Assembly: GCA_022605955.1 (NCBI GenBank)
Contig: JAKCOZ010000041.1
Span: forward strand, 280,001 to 344,000
Reading direction: 5' to 3'
DNA from: Rallus limicola
Lineage: Eukaryota > Chordata > Aves > Gruiformes > Rallidae
DNA: 64,000 nucleotides
Part shown: positions 26,301 to 37,405 of the stretch, one piece after another
How the letters are laid out: the number at the start of each line of letters is the position of its first letter
Numbering within the stretch: position 1 is the stretch's first letter
Translations under genes and position numbers: made by a program
The notes under the pieces: generated by a model
Told to the model about the DNA's origin: nothing
The model's database searches: none
The model's input: the letters and a program-made list of their open reading frames with translations, nothing else

Positions 26301-29300
26301 AGGGTTAGGGTTTAGTTAGCGTTAGGATTAGGGTTAGAGTTAGGGTTAGGGTTAGGGTTAGGGTTCAGTTAGGTTTAGGGTTTGGGTTAGGGTTATGGTT
26401 AGAGTTAGGGTTAGGGTTACGGTTCACTTAGCATTAGCGTTAGTGTTAGGGTTAGGGTTACTGTAAGGGTTAGGGTTCAGTTATGGTTAGCGTTAGTGTT
26501 AGTGTTAGTGTTAGGGTTAGGGTTAGGGTTAGGGTTAGGGTAAGGGTTATGGTTCAGTTAGTATTAGGGTATGGGTTAGGGTTAAGGTTAGGGTTAGTGT
26601 TAGGTTTAGGGTTATATTTAGGGTTAGGGTTATGGTTAGGTTTAGGGTTCAGTTAGAGTTAGGGTTAGCGTTAGGGTTAGGTTTAGGGTTCAGTTAGAGT
26701 TAGGGTTAGGGTTAGAATTAAGGATAGGGTTAGGGTTCAGTTAGGGTTAGGGTTAGGGTTAGGGTTACTGTTAGGGTTAGGGTTAGTGTTCAGTTAGGGT
26801 TAGGTTTAGGGATAGGGTTAGGGTTAGGGTTATAGTTAGGGTTCAATTATGGTTAGGGTTTGGGTTAGGGTTAGTTTTAGGTTTAGGGTTAGGGTTCAGT
26901 TAGGTTTACGGTTAGGGTTACGGTTATGGTTAGGGTTAGTGTTAGGTTTAGGTTTCAGTTAGAGTTAGGGTTAGTGTTAGGGTTAGGGTTCAGTTATGGT
27001 TAGGGTTAGGGTTAGGGTTAGGGTTAGGGTTAGAGTTAGGGTTCATTTAGCATTAGTTTTTGGGTTAGGGTTAGGGTTAGGGTTAGTGTTAGGGTTAGGG
27101 TTAATGTTCGGTTAGGGTAAGGGTTAGGGTTAGGGTTAGGGTTAGGGTTCAGTTAGCGTTAGGATTAGGGTTAGGGTTAGGGTTAGGGTTAGGGTTCACT
27201 TAGCATTAGCGTTAGTTTTAGGGTTAGAGTTAGGGTTAGTGTTCAGTTATGATTAGCGTTAGGTTTAGGGTTAGGGTTAGGATTCATTTAGGGTTAGGAT
27301 TAGGGTTAGGGTTAGTGTTAGGGTTAGCGTTAAATTTAGGGTTAGGGTTAGGTTTAGGGTTCAGTTAGCGTTCGGGTTAGTGTTAGGGATAGGGTTAGGG
27401 TTAGGGTAAGGCTTAGGGTTAGGGTTCAGTTAGGGTAATGGTTAGGGTAAGGGTTAGGGTTAGGGTTAGGCTTCAATTAGGGTTAGGGTTAGCGTTAGGG
27501 TAATGGTTAGGGTTAAGTTAGGGTTAGGGTTTGAGTTAGGGTTAAGGTTAGAGTTAGGGTTCTCTAAGGTTTACGGTTAGACTTAGGGTTAGGGTTAGGT
27601 TTAGGGTTCAGTTAGATTTAGGGTTAGGTTTAGGGTTAGGGTTAGGGTTCAGTTAGGGTTAGGGTTAGGGTTAGTGTTAGGGTTAGGGTTCAGTTAGGGT
27701 TAGGGTTAGGGTTAGGGTTAGGGTTAGTGTTAGGTTTCACTTAGGGTTAGAGGTAGGGTTAGGGTTAGGATTAGGGATAGTGTTAAGTTTCAGTTAGGTT
27801 TAGGGTTAGGGTTAGGGTTAGGGTTTGGGTTAGGCTTTGTGTTCAGTTAGCGTTAGGGTTAGGTTTATGGTTAGGGTTAGGGTTCACTTAGCGTTAGGAT
27901 TCGGGTTAGGGGTAGGTTTAGTGTTCTGTTATGGTTAGGGTTAGGGTTAGTGTTAGGGATAGAGTTAGGGTTAGCTTTACGGTTAGGGTTAGGGTTATGG
28001 TTCAGTTAGCGTTAGGTTTAGGGTTAGGTTATGGTTAGGGTTAGGGTTTCGGTTTGGATTCAGTTAGGGCTAGGATTAGGGTTAGGGTTAGAGTTAGGGT
28101 TAGGTTTAGGTATAAGTTTAGGGTTAGGATTAGGGTTCAGTTAGCGTTCGGGTTAGGGTTAGGGATAGGATTAGGGTTAGTCTTAGGCTTAGCGTTGGGG
28201 TTCAGTTAGGGTTAGGGTTATGGTAAGGGTTAGTGTTAGGGTTAGGTTTAGGGTTCACTTAGGGTTAGGGTTAGGGTTAGGGTTAGGGTTAGGGTTCGGG
28301 TTAGGGTTAGGGTTAGGGTTACGTTTAAGGTTAGGGTTAGGGGTTAGGGTTAGGGTTAGGGTTAGGGTTAGGTTTAGGGTTCAGTTAGCGTTAATGTTAG
28401 GGTTAGGGTTAGGGTTAGTGTTAGGGTTAGTGTTAGGGTTCAGTTAGGATTAGGGTTAGGGTTAAGGTATGGTTCAGTTAGTGTTAGAGTTAGTGTTAGG
28501 ATTAGGGTAAGTTTCAGTTAGGGATAGGGTTAGGGTTAGGGTTAGATTTAGGTATAGGGTTAGGGTTCAGTTAGGGTTAGGGTTAGGGTTAGGGTTATAG
28601 TTAGGGTTCAAATAGGGTTAGGGTTTTGGTTAGGGTTAAGGTTATTGTTAGGGTTCAGTTAGGGATAGGGTTAGGGTTAGGGTTAGTGTTCGGTTTAGGG
28701 TTCAGTTAACGTTATGGTTAGCGTAAGGGTTAGGGTTAGGGTTAGGGTTAGGGTTAGGGTTCAGTTAGCGTAAGGATTAGGGTTAGGGTTAGGCTTAGGT
28801 TTAGTGTTCACTTATCGTTATCGTTAGGGTTAGGGTTAGGTTTAGGGTTAGGGTTAGAGTTAGGGTTCAGTTAGTGTTAGGGTTTGGGTTAGGGTTAGGA
28901 TTAGAGTTAAGTTTAGGGTTAGGGGTTAGAGTTAGGGTTAGGGTTAGGTTTAGGGTTCATTTATGGTTAGGGTTAGGGTTAGGTTTTGTTTCAGATAGGG
29001 ATACGGTTAGTGTTAGGGTTAGGGTTAGGGTTCAGTTAGGGTAAGGGTTAGGATTAGGATTAGGGTTAGGTACAGGGTTAGGGTTAGGGTTAGGTTGCAG
29101 TTAGGGTTAGGGTTAGGGTTAGGGTTAGGGTTAGGTTTCTATTAGCGTTAGGATTAGTGTTAGGGTTAGGGTTAGTGTTCAATTATCGTTAGCGTTAGGG
29201 TTAGGGTTAGGGTGAGGGATAGGGTTCAGTTAAGCTTTGGGTTATGGTTAGGTTTACTTTTAGGGTTAGGGTTAGGGTTCCGTTAAGTTTAGGGTTAGGG

Positions 29301-31165
29301 GTTAGAGTTAGGGTTAGGGTTAGGGTTATAGTTAGAGTTCAGTTAGAGTTAGGGTTTGTGTTAGGGTTCAGGTTAGTGTTAGGGTTCAGTTAGGGTTAGG
29401 GTTAGGGTTAGTGTTAGTGTTAGGTTTAGTGTTCAGTTAGCGTTAGGGTATAGCGTTAGGGTTAGGGTCAGAGTTCAGTTAGCATTAGGGTTAGGGTTAG
29501 GATTAGGATTAGGGTTAGGGTTAATGATAGGGTTAAGTTAGCGTTAGGGTAAGGGTTAGGGTTAGGGTTAGGGTTAGTGTTCCGTTAGGGTTAGGCTTAG
29601 GGTTAGGGTTAGGGTTAGGATACTGTAATGGTTAGGGTTAGTGTTAGGGTAAGGTTTAGGGTTCAGTTAGGGTTAGGGTTAGGTTTAGGATTAGGGTTAG
29701 GTTTAGGGTTCACTTAGCGTTAGGGTTAGGGTAAGGGTTAGGGTTACGGTTAGGGTTAGTGTTCCGTTAGGTTTATGGTTAGGGTTAGGGTTCAGTTAGG
29801 GTAAGGGTTAGGGTAAGGGTTCAATTATGGTCAGGGTTAGGATTAGTGTTAGGATTAGGGTTAGGGTTAGAGTTACGGTTAAGGTTAGGTTTATGGTTCA
29901 GTTATCGTTAGGTTTAGGGTTAGGTTTAGGGTTCAGTTAGGGTTAGGATTAGGGTTAGGGTTAGCGTTAGGGTTAGATTTAGGGTTCAGTTAGCGTTAGG
30001 TTTAGGGTTAGGGTTAGGTTACTGGATAGGGTTCAGTTAGGGTTAGGGTTACGTTTAGGGTTAGGTTTAGGGTTAGGTTTAGGGTTAGGGTTAGGGTTCA
30101 GTTAGGGTTAGGTTTAGGGTTAGCGTTAGGGTTCAGTAAGGGTTAGGGTTAGGGTTAGGGTTAGGGTAAGGGTTAGGATTAGGGTTAGGTTTAGGGTTCA
30201 GTTAGGGTTAGGGTTAGGGTTAGGGTTAGGGTTAGGGTTAGGGTTCAGTTAGATTGAGGGTTAGTGTTAGGGTTAGGGTTAAGGTTAAGGTTCAGTTAGG
30301 GTTAGGGTTAGGGTTAGAATTAGGGATAGGGTTAGGTTTCAGTTAGGGTTAGGGTTAGTGTTAGGGTTAGGGTTAGGGTTAGTGTTAGGGTTAGTGTTAG
30401 GGTTCTATTAGCGTTAGGGTTAGGGTTAAGTTTAGGGTTCAGTTAGTGTTAGGGTTAGGGTTAGAATTAGGGATAGGGTTAGGTTTCAGTTAAGGTTAGG
30501 GTTAGGGTTAGGGTTAGGGTTAGGGTTAGGGTTAGGGTTAGTGTTAGGGTTCTATTAGCGTTAGGATTAGGGTTAGGGTTAGGGTTAGTGTTCAATTATC
30601 TTTAGCGTTAGGGTTAGGGTTAGGGTTAGGGATAGGGTTCAGTTAAGCTTTGGGTTAGGGTTAGGGTTACTTTTAGTGTTAGGGTTAGAGTTCAGTTAGC
30701 ATTTGGGTTAGGGTTAGGATTAGGATTAGTGTTAGGGTTAGGGTTCAGTTAGCGTTAGGGTTAGGGTTTGGGTTAGGGTTAGGATACTGTTAGGGTTAGG
30801 GTTAGTGTTAGGGTAAGGTTTAGGGTTCAGTTAGGGTTAGGGTTAGGGTTAGGGTTCAGTTAGGGTTAGGGTTAGTGTTAGTGTTAAGGTTAGGGTTAGG
30901 TTTCAGTTAGGGTTATGGTTATGGTTAGGGTTAGGGTTAGGGTTAGGGTTAGGGTTAGAGTTAGGGTTATGGTTATGGTTAGCGTTAGGGTTAGGGTTAG
31001 GGTTAGGGTTAGGGTTAGGGTTCTGTTAGGGTAAGGGTTAGGGTTAGAGTTAGCGTTAGGGTTAGGGTTCAGTTAGCGTTAGGATTAGGATTAGGGTTAG
31101 GGTTAGGGTTAGGGTTCACTTAGCGTTAGCGTTAGGGTTAGGGTTAGGGTTAGGGTTCAGTTAGG
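20340..31165 (+). repeat. Large tandem segmental duplication, ~5.4 kb per copy
   Basis: Copy A (about 20340-25660) and copy B (about 25775-31165) match in order over more than 5 kb. Landmarks include TTAAGTTAGGGATAGGATTAG (offset 5435), CATTAGTTTTTGGG (offset 5436) and GTGTTCTGTTATGG (offset 5430). The offset then rises to about 5.54 kb because copy B has roughly 100 bp near 28170-28300 that copy A lacks. It falls to about 5.51 kb near the right end, where copy A carries an extra internal repeat around 25380-25520. Variant hexamers are shared almost base for base, so the event is recent relative to decay of the array. Confidence 0.9.
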
Positions 31166-34100
31166 GTTAGGGTTAGGGTTAGGGTTAGGGTTATAGTTAG
31201 GGTTCAAATAGGGTTAGGGTTTTTGTTAGGGTTAAGGTTAGTGTTAGGGTTCAGTTATGGATAGGGTTAGGGTTAGGGTTAGGGTTAGCGTTAGGGTTCA
31301 GTTAGCATTAGGAGTAGTGTTAGGGTAAGGGTTAGGTTTAGGGTTCACTTAGCGTTAGCGTTAGGGTTAGGGTTAGGTTTAGGGTTAGGGTTAGGTTTAG
31401 GGTTAGGGTTAGAATTAGGGTTCAGTTAGGGTTAGGGTTAGGGTTAGGGTTAGGGTTAGGGTTAGGGTTAGAATTAGGGTTCAGTTAGGGTTAGGTTTAG
31501 GGTTAGGATTAGAGTTAGCGTTAGGGTTGGGGTTAGGGTTAGGGTTAGGGTTCAGTTAGGGTTAGGGTTAGGATTAGGATTAGCGTTAGTGTTTGGGTTA
31601 GGGTTCAGTCAGGGTTAGGGTTAGGTTTCAGTTAGGATAAGGGTTAGGGTTAGATTTAGGTTTAGAGTAAGTGTTAGCGTTAGGGTAAGGGTTAGGGTTA
31701 AGTTAGGGTTAGGGTTTGGGTTAGGGTTAAAGTTAGAGTTAGGTTTCTGTTAGGGTTAGGGTTAGACTTAGTGTTAGGGTTAGGTTTAGGTTTCAGTTAG
31801 AGTTAGGGTTAGCGTTAGGGTTAGGGTTATAGTTAGGGTTCAAAAAGGGTTAGGGTTTGGGTTAGGGTTAATGTTAGTGTTAGGGTTCAGTTAGGGATAG
31901 GGTTAGGGTTAGGGTTAGTGTTAGGTTTAGGGTTCAGTTAACGTTATGGTTAGCGTAAGGGTTAGGGTTAGGGTTAGGGTTCAGTTAGCGTTAGGATTAG
32001 GGTTAGGGTTAGGGTTAGGGTTAGGTTTAGAGTTAGGGTTCAGTTAGGGTTAGGGTTAGGGTTAGGGTTAAGATTATGTTTAGGGTTCAGTTAGCGTTAG
32101 GGTTAGGGTTAGGGTTCAGTTAGGGTTAGGGTTAGGGTTAGGTTTAGGGTTATGTTTAGGATTAGGGTTCATTTAGCGTTAGGGTTAGGGTTAGGGTTAG
32201 GTTATGGGTTAGTGTTCCGTTAGGGTTAGGGTTAGGGTTAGGGTTAGTGTTAGGGTTAGGGTTAGCATTAGGGTTACGGTTAGGGTTAGGGTTAGGGTTA
32301 GGGTTAGGGTTAGTGTTAGGTTTCGGTTATGGTAAGGGTTAGGGTTAGCGTTAGGTTTAGTGTTCAGTTAGGGTTAGGGTTAGGGTTAGGGTTAGGGTAA
32401 GGGTTATTGTTCAGTTAGGGTTAGGGTACGGGTAAGTGTTAAAGTTAGGGTTAGGGTTAGGGTAAGGGTCCGGGTTAGTGTTAGGGTTAGGGTTAGGATT
32501 AGGTTTAGGGTTCAGTTAGGGTTAGGGTTAGGGTTAGGATTAGGGATAGGGTTAGGGTTCAGTTAGGGTTAGGGTTAGGTTTAGGGTTAGGGTTAGGGTT
32601 AGGGTTCAGTTAGCGTTTGGAGTAGCGTTAGGTTTAGGGTTATGGTTAAATTAACGTTAGCGTTAGCGTTAGGGTTATGGTTAGGGTTAGGGCTCAGTTA
32701 TGGTTAGGGTTAGGGTTAGGGTTACTCTTAGGGTTAGCGTTAGGGTTCAGGTAAGGTTAGGTTTAGGGTTAGGGTTAGTTTTAGGGTTATATTTAGGGTT
32801 CAGTTAGGTTTAGGGTTTGGGTTAGGGTTAAGTTTATTGTTAGGGTTCAGTTAGGGTTAGTGTTAGGGTTAGGGTTAGGTTTAGGGTTAGGGTTAGTGTT
32901 AGGTTTAGTGTTAGGGTTCAGTTAGGGTTAGGGTTAGGGTTTGGGTTAGTGTTAGGTTTATGGTCCAGTTAGCGTTAGGGTTAAGGTTAGGGTTAGGGTT
33001 AGGGTTAGGGTTAGGGTTAGGTTTACGGTTAGTGTTAGGTTTAGGGTTAGGTTTCAGTTAGGGTTAGGGTTAGGGTTAGGGTTAGGGTTAGGGTTATAGT
33101 TAGGGTACAGTTAGGGTTAGGGTTTGGGTTAGGGTTAAGTTTAGTGTTAGGGTTCAGTTAGGGTTAGGGTTAGGGTTTGGGTTAGTGTTAGGTTTATGGT
33201 CCAGTTAGCGTTAGGGTTAAGGTTAGTGTTAGGGTTAGGGTTAGGGTTCAGTTAGGGTTAGGGTTAGGGGTAGGGTTAGGGTTAGGGTTAGGGTTCATTT
33301 AGCGTTAGGGTTAGCGTTAGGGTTAGGTTTAGGGTTCGGCTTAGTGTTCCGTTAGGGTTAGGGTTAGGGTTAGGGGTAGGGTTAGGGTTAGGTTTAGGGT
33401 TCGGTTAGGGTAAGGGTTAGGGTTAGGGTTTGGGTTAGGGTTCAGTTAGCGTTAGGATTAGGGTTAGGGTTAGTGTTAGGGTAAGGGTTAGGCTTAGGGT
33501 TCAGTTAGTGTTAGGATTAGGGTTAGGGTTAGTGTTAGGGTAAGGGTTAGTTTGAGGGTTAGGTTTAGGTTTAGGGTTCAGTTAGAGTTCGGGTTACTTT
33601 TAGGGATAGGGTTAGGGTTAGGGTTAGGCTTAGGGTTAGGTTTCAGTTAGGGTTAGTGTTAGGGTAAGGGTTAAGGTAAGGGGTCAGTTAGGGTAAGTGT
33701 TTGGGTTAGGGTTAGGGTTAGGTTTAGTGTTAGGATTAGGGTTAGGTTTAGGGTTCAGTTAGGGTTAGGGTTAGGGTTAGGGTTAGGTTTAAGTTTAGGG
33801 TTAGGGTTTAGGGTTGGTGTTAGGGTTAGGGTTAGGTTTAGGGTTCAGTTAGCGTTAGGGTTAGGGTTGGGTTATACTTAGGGTACAGTTAGGGTTAGGG
33901 TTTGGGTTAGGTTTAAAGTTAGTGTTAGGGTTCAGTTAGGGTAATGGTTAGTGTTAGGTTTAGGGTTCAGTTAGCGTTAGGGTTAAGGTTAGGGTTAGGG
34001 TTATGGTTAGGGTTCACTTAGGGTTAGGGTTAGGGTTAGAGTTAGTTTTAGGGTTAGTGTTAGGATTAGGTTTAGGGTTCTGTTAGGGTAAGGGTTAGGG

Positions 34101-34783
34101 TTAGGGCTAGGGTTAGGGTTAGGGTTAGGTTTAGGGTTCAGTTAGCGTTAGGATTAGGGTTAGGGTTAATGTTAGGTTTATGGTTCACTTAGCATTAGGG
34201 TTAGGGTTAGGTTTAGGGTTCATTTAGGGTTATGGTTAGTGTTAGTGATGTACGGGTATAGAAAATTAACTAGATATTAACTAGGTATTTGAAAATTAAC
34301 TAGATGATCATGGTCTCGGGAAAGGGGGGAAAGCATGACAAATCTGCTTTTCTCTCAGAGCAAAGGGTTTGTGATAACTTCATGTTAACTCGAGAAAGAG
34401 GTAAAAGGCAAGAATTCAAAGGCAGAATGTTATCAGCCCACGGCTGCTCTCTCAGGCAAGCAGAGCCGAGGCGCATCCCGTATCTCTTCGACAAAGAAAA
34501 ACAGACGGCTGAAATACGTCCATGGGCCCCTCACAAGGACATCAATTAGCACAGACTGATAGAGGCACTGCAGGCTGGCAAGATCCTTGCATTCCAGGCA
34601 AGAGGTGAAAATACATCATGAGGAAGACATACAGCCTTCCTCCCAGAGACCCCTGCCCACGACCCTTACAAGGATCTGCGCAAGCGCCAAGGACTGATAA
34701 GCTAATTAGCATGAGAAGCGAGAGTAGGCGGGTTTAGGTACTTAATATGTATAGGCGTTGATAGAATATTCATAGTTTTACTG

Positions 34784-34790
34784 TATAAAT
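34784..34790 (+). promoter_or_regulatory. LTR TATA box
   Basis: TATAAAT in a G/C-richer context, 67 bp upstream of the LTR poly(A) signal. The 3' LTR has CATAAAT at the same place (41215), so the two copies differ exactly in the core promoter. Confidence 0.7.
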
Positions 34791-34856
34791 GTAAGATCGG
34801 TCGACTGCTTCGGGATGCACGCTTGTGGCGGAGAGATCCCCCGTGCATCTGCGCGC

Positions 34857-34862
34857 AATAAA
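34857..34862 (+). promoter_or_regulatory. LTR polyadenylation signal
   Basis: AATAAA, repeated at 41288-41293 in the 3' LTR. It defines the R/U5 area and supports plus-strand orientation of the provirus. Confidence 0.75.
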
Positions 34863-34913
34863 CATACCTACTTTATAACTTTCGAGTTATAGAGTCGATT
34901 TCCGTACGTCATT

Positions 34914-34931
34914 TGGCGAGCCAGGCAGGAG
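34914..34931 (+). promoter_or_regulatory. Primer binding site, tRNA-Arg type
   Basis: TGGCGAGCCAGGCAGGAG starts 2 bp after the LTR end. It begins with the TGG complementary to a tRNA CCA tail and matches 17 of 18 bases of the reverse complement of the 3' end of vertebrate tRNA-Arg (ACG family), as I remember that tRNA. Its place directly after the LTR fixes the LTR boundary. Confidence 0.75.
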
Positions 34932-35820
34932 GACTCTGCTCGTCCGAGGGAGTCGCCGAGGAGCGGACGCTCCTAGGCGCCCCAAGCACTTTCCTCGGAG
35001 GAGCCTCCGCTCTTGGCCGCTCACCCGGAGAACAGACAACAACCTCCTGAAGCCACGGATAAACTGTATGTTTGGAAAAGGGAACCAAGGGGTCCAAGGG
35101 AGCCTGTAAGTCGTACGCGTGGCTGGGGCAGCTGATAAATCGCTCAGAGACGTCTGGCGTACAGCAACGTCCCCGTGGGAAGGGTACCCTGGTATGGTAA
35201 AGGGAGATTTGCTGACCAATAGGAGTGGCCGCTAGCGATCTTGGGAGTAGATCGATCAAATCTGGGGTCATCGCTGAATCCCGATCGGGAGCCATAACGG
35301 ACCTGTCAATGGGTATATATGTATATGTGTAACGATATATAAGTAACGGTATATGTGTAACGGTATATAAGTAACGGTATATATATCGGCTGGTATAAGG
35401 GACAGGACCGGGTAAGCGACCTCCACGTAATTACGCCCAATTTTATCTTTTCAATCTTTTGCGCAGCTGCTCAGCAAACCTTCGTTGTAACGAAGTCGTA
35501 GAGTTTTACGTGCACGTGTAGAATAGGATCGTTGTCTTGTTGTTCTGTTGTTATGGTGCATTTGTTGTGGAAGTTTGGTGTTCGTGTGTGTATGTTACGT
35601 GAATGAGTGATCAGAAAACTAAGTTCGTTGTAAAGTAAGCAGGAAAGTTATGCAACCCCCCTTAATAGCCTTAATAGCCTCACTTAAAACCAAGTGCTCA
35701 GAGTACCATCTAGCGTTTAACAGCTTCTTGTGGTTCAGTGCCTTGACCGCATCTGTAGGACAGAGGAAAACAAGTAATAACTGGCTCTGACTGTGGCCAC
35801 TGCAGACTAATTCTAAAATC
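34932..35820 (+). other. ERV-A untranslated leader with AT-rich simple repeat
   Basis: About 890 bp with no convincing coding content. Positions 35311-35390 are a TATATA/GTAACGG simple repeat. CGGGTAAGCG with GT at 35412-35413 is a plausible splice donor for a subgenomic envelope message; a matching acceptor candidate (pyrimidine/T-rich tract then TATTAG) ends at 39273. The leader is longer than usual for this retrovirus class. Confidence 0.6.
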
Positions 35821-35930
35821 ATGGGTAATAAGCAAAGTAGAGCCTTAAAAAGAACCCCCTAGGGTGTGTGCTAGCCCATTGGAAGGAACTGATGGGATCA
35901 GGGGCACTGAAAATAAGAAAACACTAAGTA
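35821..35930 (+). pseudogene. gag: Gag N-terminal remnant of ERV-A
   Basis: The ATG at 35821 opens with MGNKQS, the Met-Gly-x-x-x-Ser pattern of a myristoylated Gag matrix N terminus. A TAG stop follows at codon 14 (35860-35862). Matrix-like sequence continues for a few tens of codons in the next reading frame, indicating a one-base shift. The sequence then passes almost directly into protease. The rest of matrix, capsid and nucleocapsid, normally well over 1 kb, is absent. This copy cannot make virus particles. Confidence 0.65.
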
Positions 35931-36465
35931 TTGTAATCAGTGGTGGCCTCTTTATAAATTGGAGGATGGGGCTAGGGGAAGAACAAGAGGAAATTGAATT
36001 TCTAGTAGACACGGGAGCGACTTATTCAGTCTTAAATCAAGCTTTAATCCCTTTGGAAAATAACTATGTTTCAGTAAAGGGTGCGACTGGCCAGGCTGAG
36101 AAGGCCTACTTTTGCAAACCTTTAAAATACAAATTGGGGAAACAAGTAGGGATCCACAGATTTTTGTATATGCCAAATTCTCTAAGAGACTTATTAGAAC
36201 AATTGGAAGCAACAATTAAATTTAAGCAAGGAGAAGTTACTCTGGAGGTAGATGATCACCAATATGTTCAAATAATGAGTTTATCCTTAATGGATACTCC
36301 TGTAACTAGAAAAATTGATACAAGGATTACTGATCAAGTATATCCTGGAGTCTGGGCAACTGATGTACCAAGGCGAGCAAAAGGAGCACCACCAATAATA
36401 ATAAAATTAAAGGAAGGACAGAGTGCAGTAAGAATTAAGCAATACCCATTAAAAAAAGGATAGAG
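35930..36465 (+). pseudogene. pol: Retroviral protease and start of RT (ERV-A pol)
   Basis: The open frame ending at 36463 carries FLVDTGATYSVLN, the aspartic protease active-site loop (DTGA). It is followed by a typical ~110-residue protease domain and then the linker and first residues of reverse transcriptase (QYPLKKG). The frame closes at TAG 36461-36463 and RT resumes in a different phase. In class I retroviruses protease is encoded with pol after a Gag stop; here the Gag part is deleted. The catalytic Asp is present but the product is truncated, so I call it a pseudogene. Confidence 0.85.
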
Positions 36466-37405
36466 AAGGAATTTGCCCAATTATAGAATGGTTTGTAGAA
36501 CTAGGGTTACTAAGGGAATGCAAATCAGAATTCAATACACCTATCCTCCCAGTTAAGAAACCTGATGGGTCCTATAGAATAGTCCAAGACTTAAGAGCTG
36601 TCAACAAAATCACAGAAGATTTATACCCAGTGGTAGCTAACCCCTATACCTTGCTAACTACACTAGCCCCCGATTTAACCTGGTTCACAGTCCTAGATTT
36701 AAAGGATGCTTTCTTTTGCCTCCCTCTACACGAAGCCAGCCAGAAAATTTTTGCTTTCGAATGGGAAAATCCCAAAAGTGGTCAAAAGACCCAGCTCACA
36801 TGGACAGTGTTGCCACAGGGGTTCAAAAACAGCCCAACGCTCTTTGGAAACCAGTTATCCAAAGACTTGGAATCATGGGAACCACCATCAGAAGAAGGGA
36901 AAGTTCTACAGTACATAGATGATCTTCTCGTCGCTACCAAAACTGAAGAGTCCTGTGTCACCTGGACCGTGAGTCTGTTAAATTTCCTGGGGTTACAGGG
37001 GTATCGGGTCTCTAAGAGAAAGGCACAGGTGGTGTTACAACAGGTCACGTACCTGGGGTACGAGATCAGTGCTGGACAATGAGTCCTAGGACAGGCTCGG
37101 AAAGAGGCCATATGCCAGACCCCCCCGACCACGAACTGAGAACATTCCTAGGCATGATAGGGTGGTGCCGACTCTGGATATGCGACTATGGTTTACTTGT
37201 TAAGCCACTATATTCCTTGATAGCAGCCAACCAGAAAGATCTCCAGTGGGATGCCAAGTCAGATAAAGCTTTCCATCAGCTGAAGAAAGCCCTGATGTCA
37301 GCACCAGCATTGGATCTTCCTGATGTGAGTAAACCATTTCTCCTATTCTCCCACAAAAAACAGGGAATAGCCTTAGGAGTATTAGCACAAAAATTGGGAC
37401 CATAG
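36466..37405 (+). pseudogene. pol: Reverse transcriptase domain, ERV-A pol
   Basis: The sequence encodes the RT fingers/palm: KKPDGSYRIVQDLRAVNK near 36555-36610, LDLKDAFFCLPL (first catalytic Asp) near 36690, LPQGFKNSPTLF near 36810 and LQYIDDLLVAT (the YxDD catalytic box) near 36910. Thumb and early connection follow (LRTFLGMIGWC, KPLYSL). Motif wording is closest to gammaretroviral pol. Stops lie at 37080-37082 and 37403-37405, with frame changes at about 36465 and 37080. The catalytic residues survive, but no continuous RT can be made. Confidence 0.93.

Larger units (their letters stand above)
1..34245 (+). repeat. Degenerate telomere-like (TTAGGG)n block
   Basis: Essentially every base belongs to TTAGGG or a near variant (TTAGTG, TTAGCG, TTAGGA, TTTAGG, TTACGG, TTAGAG). 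Short TTCAG, TTCACTTAGCG or TTCAATTA spacers break the 6-bp phase roughly every 60 bp in the stretches I checked. Perfect TTAGGG runs are short; the longest I see is about 12 units near 14447-14520. The block continues past the left edge and stops at the retroviral LTR. The plus strand is G-rich throughout, with no CCCTAA inversion. Vertebrate telomeres are (TTAGGG)n; this degree of divergence fits interstitial or subtelomeric telomere-derived DNA rather than an active terminus. There are no genes inside; the few open frames are repeat-encoded Val-Arg/Gly-Leu strings. Confidence 0.96.
34246..34911 (+). mobile_element. 5' LTR of endogenous retrovirus ERV-A
   Basis: 666-bp long terminal repeat, TGATGTA...CGTCA, repeated at 40677-41342 with no indels and six substitutions. 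The element edges follow from the point where identity starts, the TG...CA ends, and the primer site just downstream. A TATAAAT box (34784-34790) and an AATAAA signal (34857-34862) 67 bp later give a short R region, as in class I retroviruses. The left flank is telomere-like repeat. Short open frames inside it are chance. Confidence 0.95.

Noticed and set aside
1471..28447. Four open frames of Val-Arg and Gly-Leu repeats in the telomere-like block as genes
   Set aside because: They arise from the hexamer repeat and its spacers; no promoter or conserved domain. Reported only as a curiosity.
1..34245. CRISPR-like or satellite array with spacers
   Set aside because: Spacer-like TTCAG steps are short and irregular, units are telomere hexamers, and there are no palindromic repeats or cas genes.
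35619..35822. Minus-strand 67-codon open frame before gag
   Set aside because: No domain, antisense to the retroviral leader; shadow of a leader sequence.
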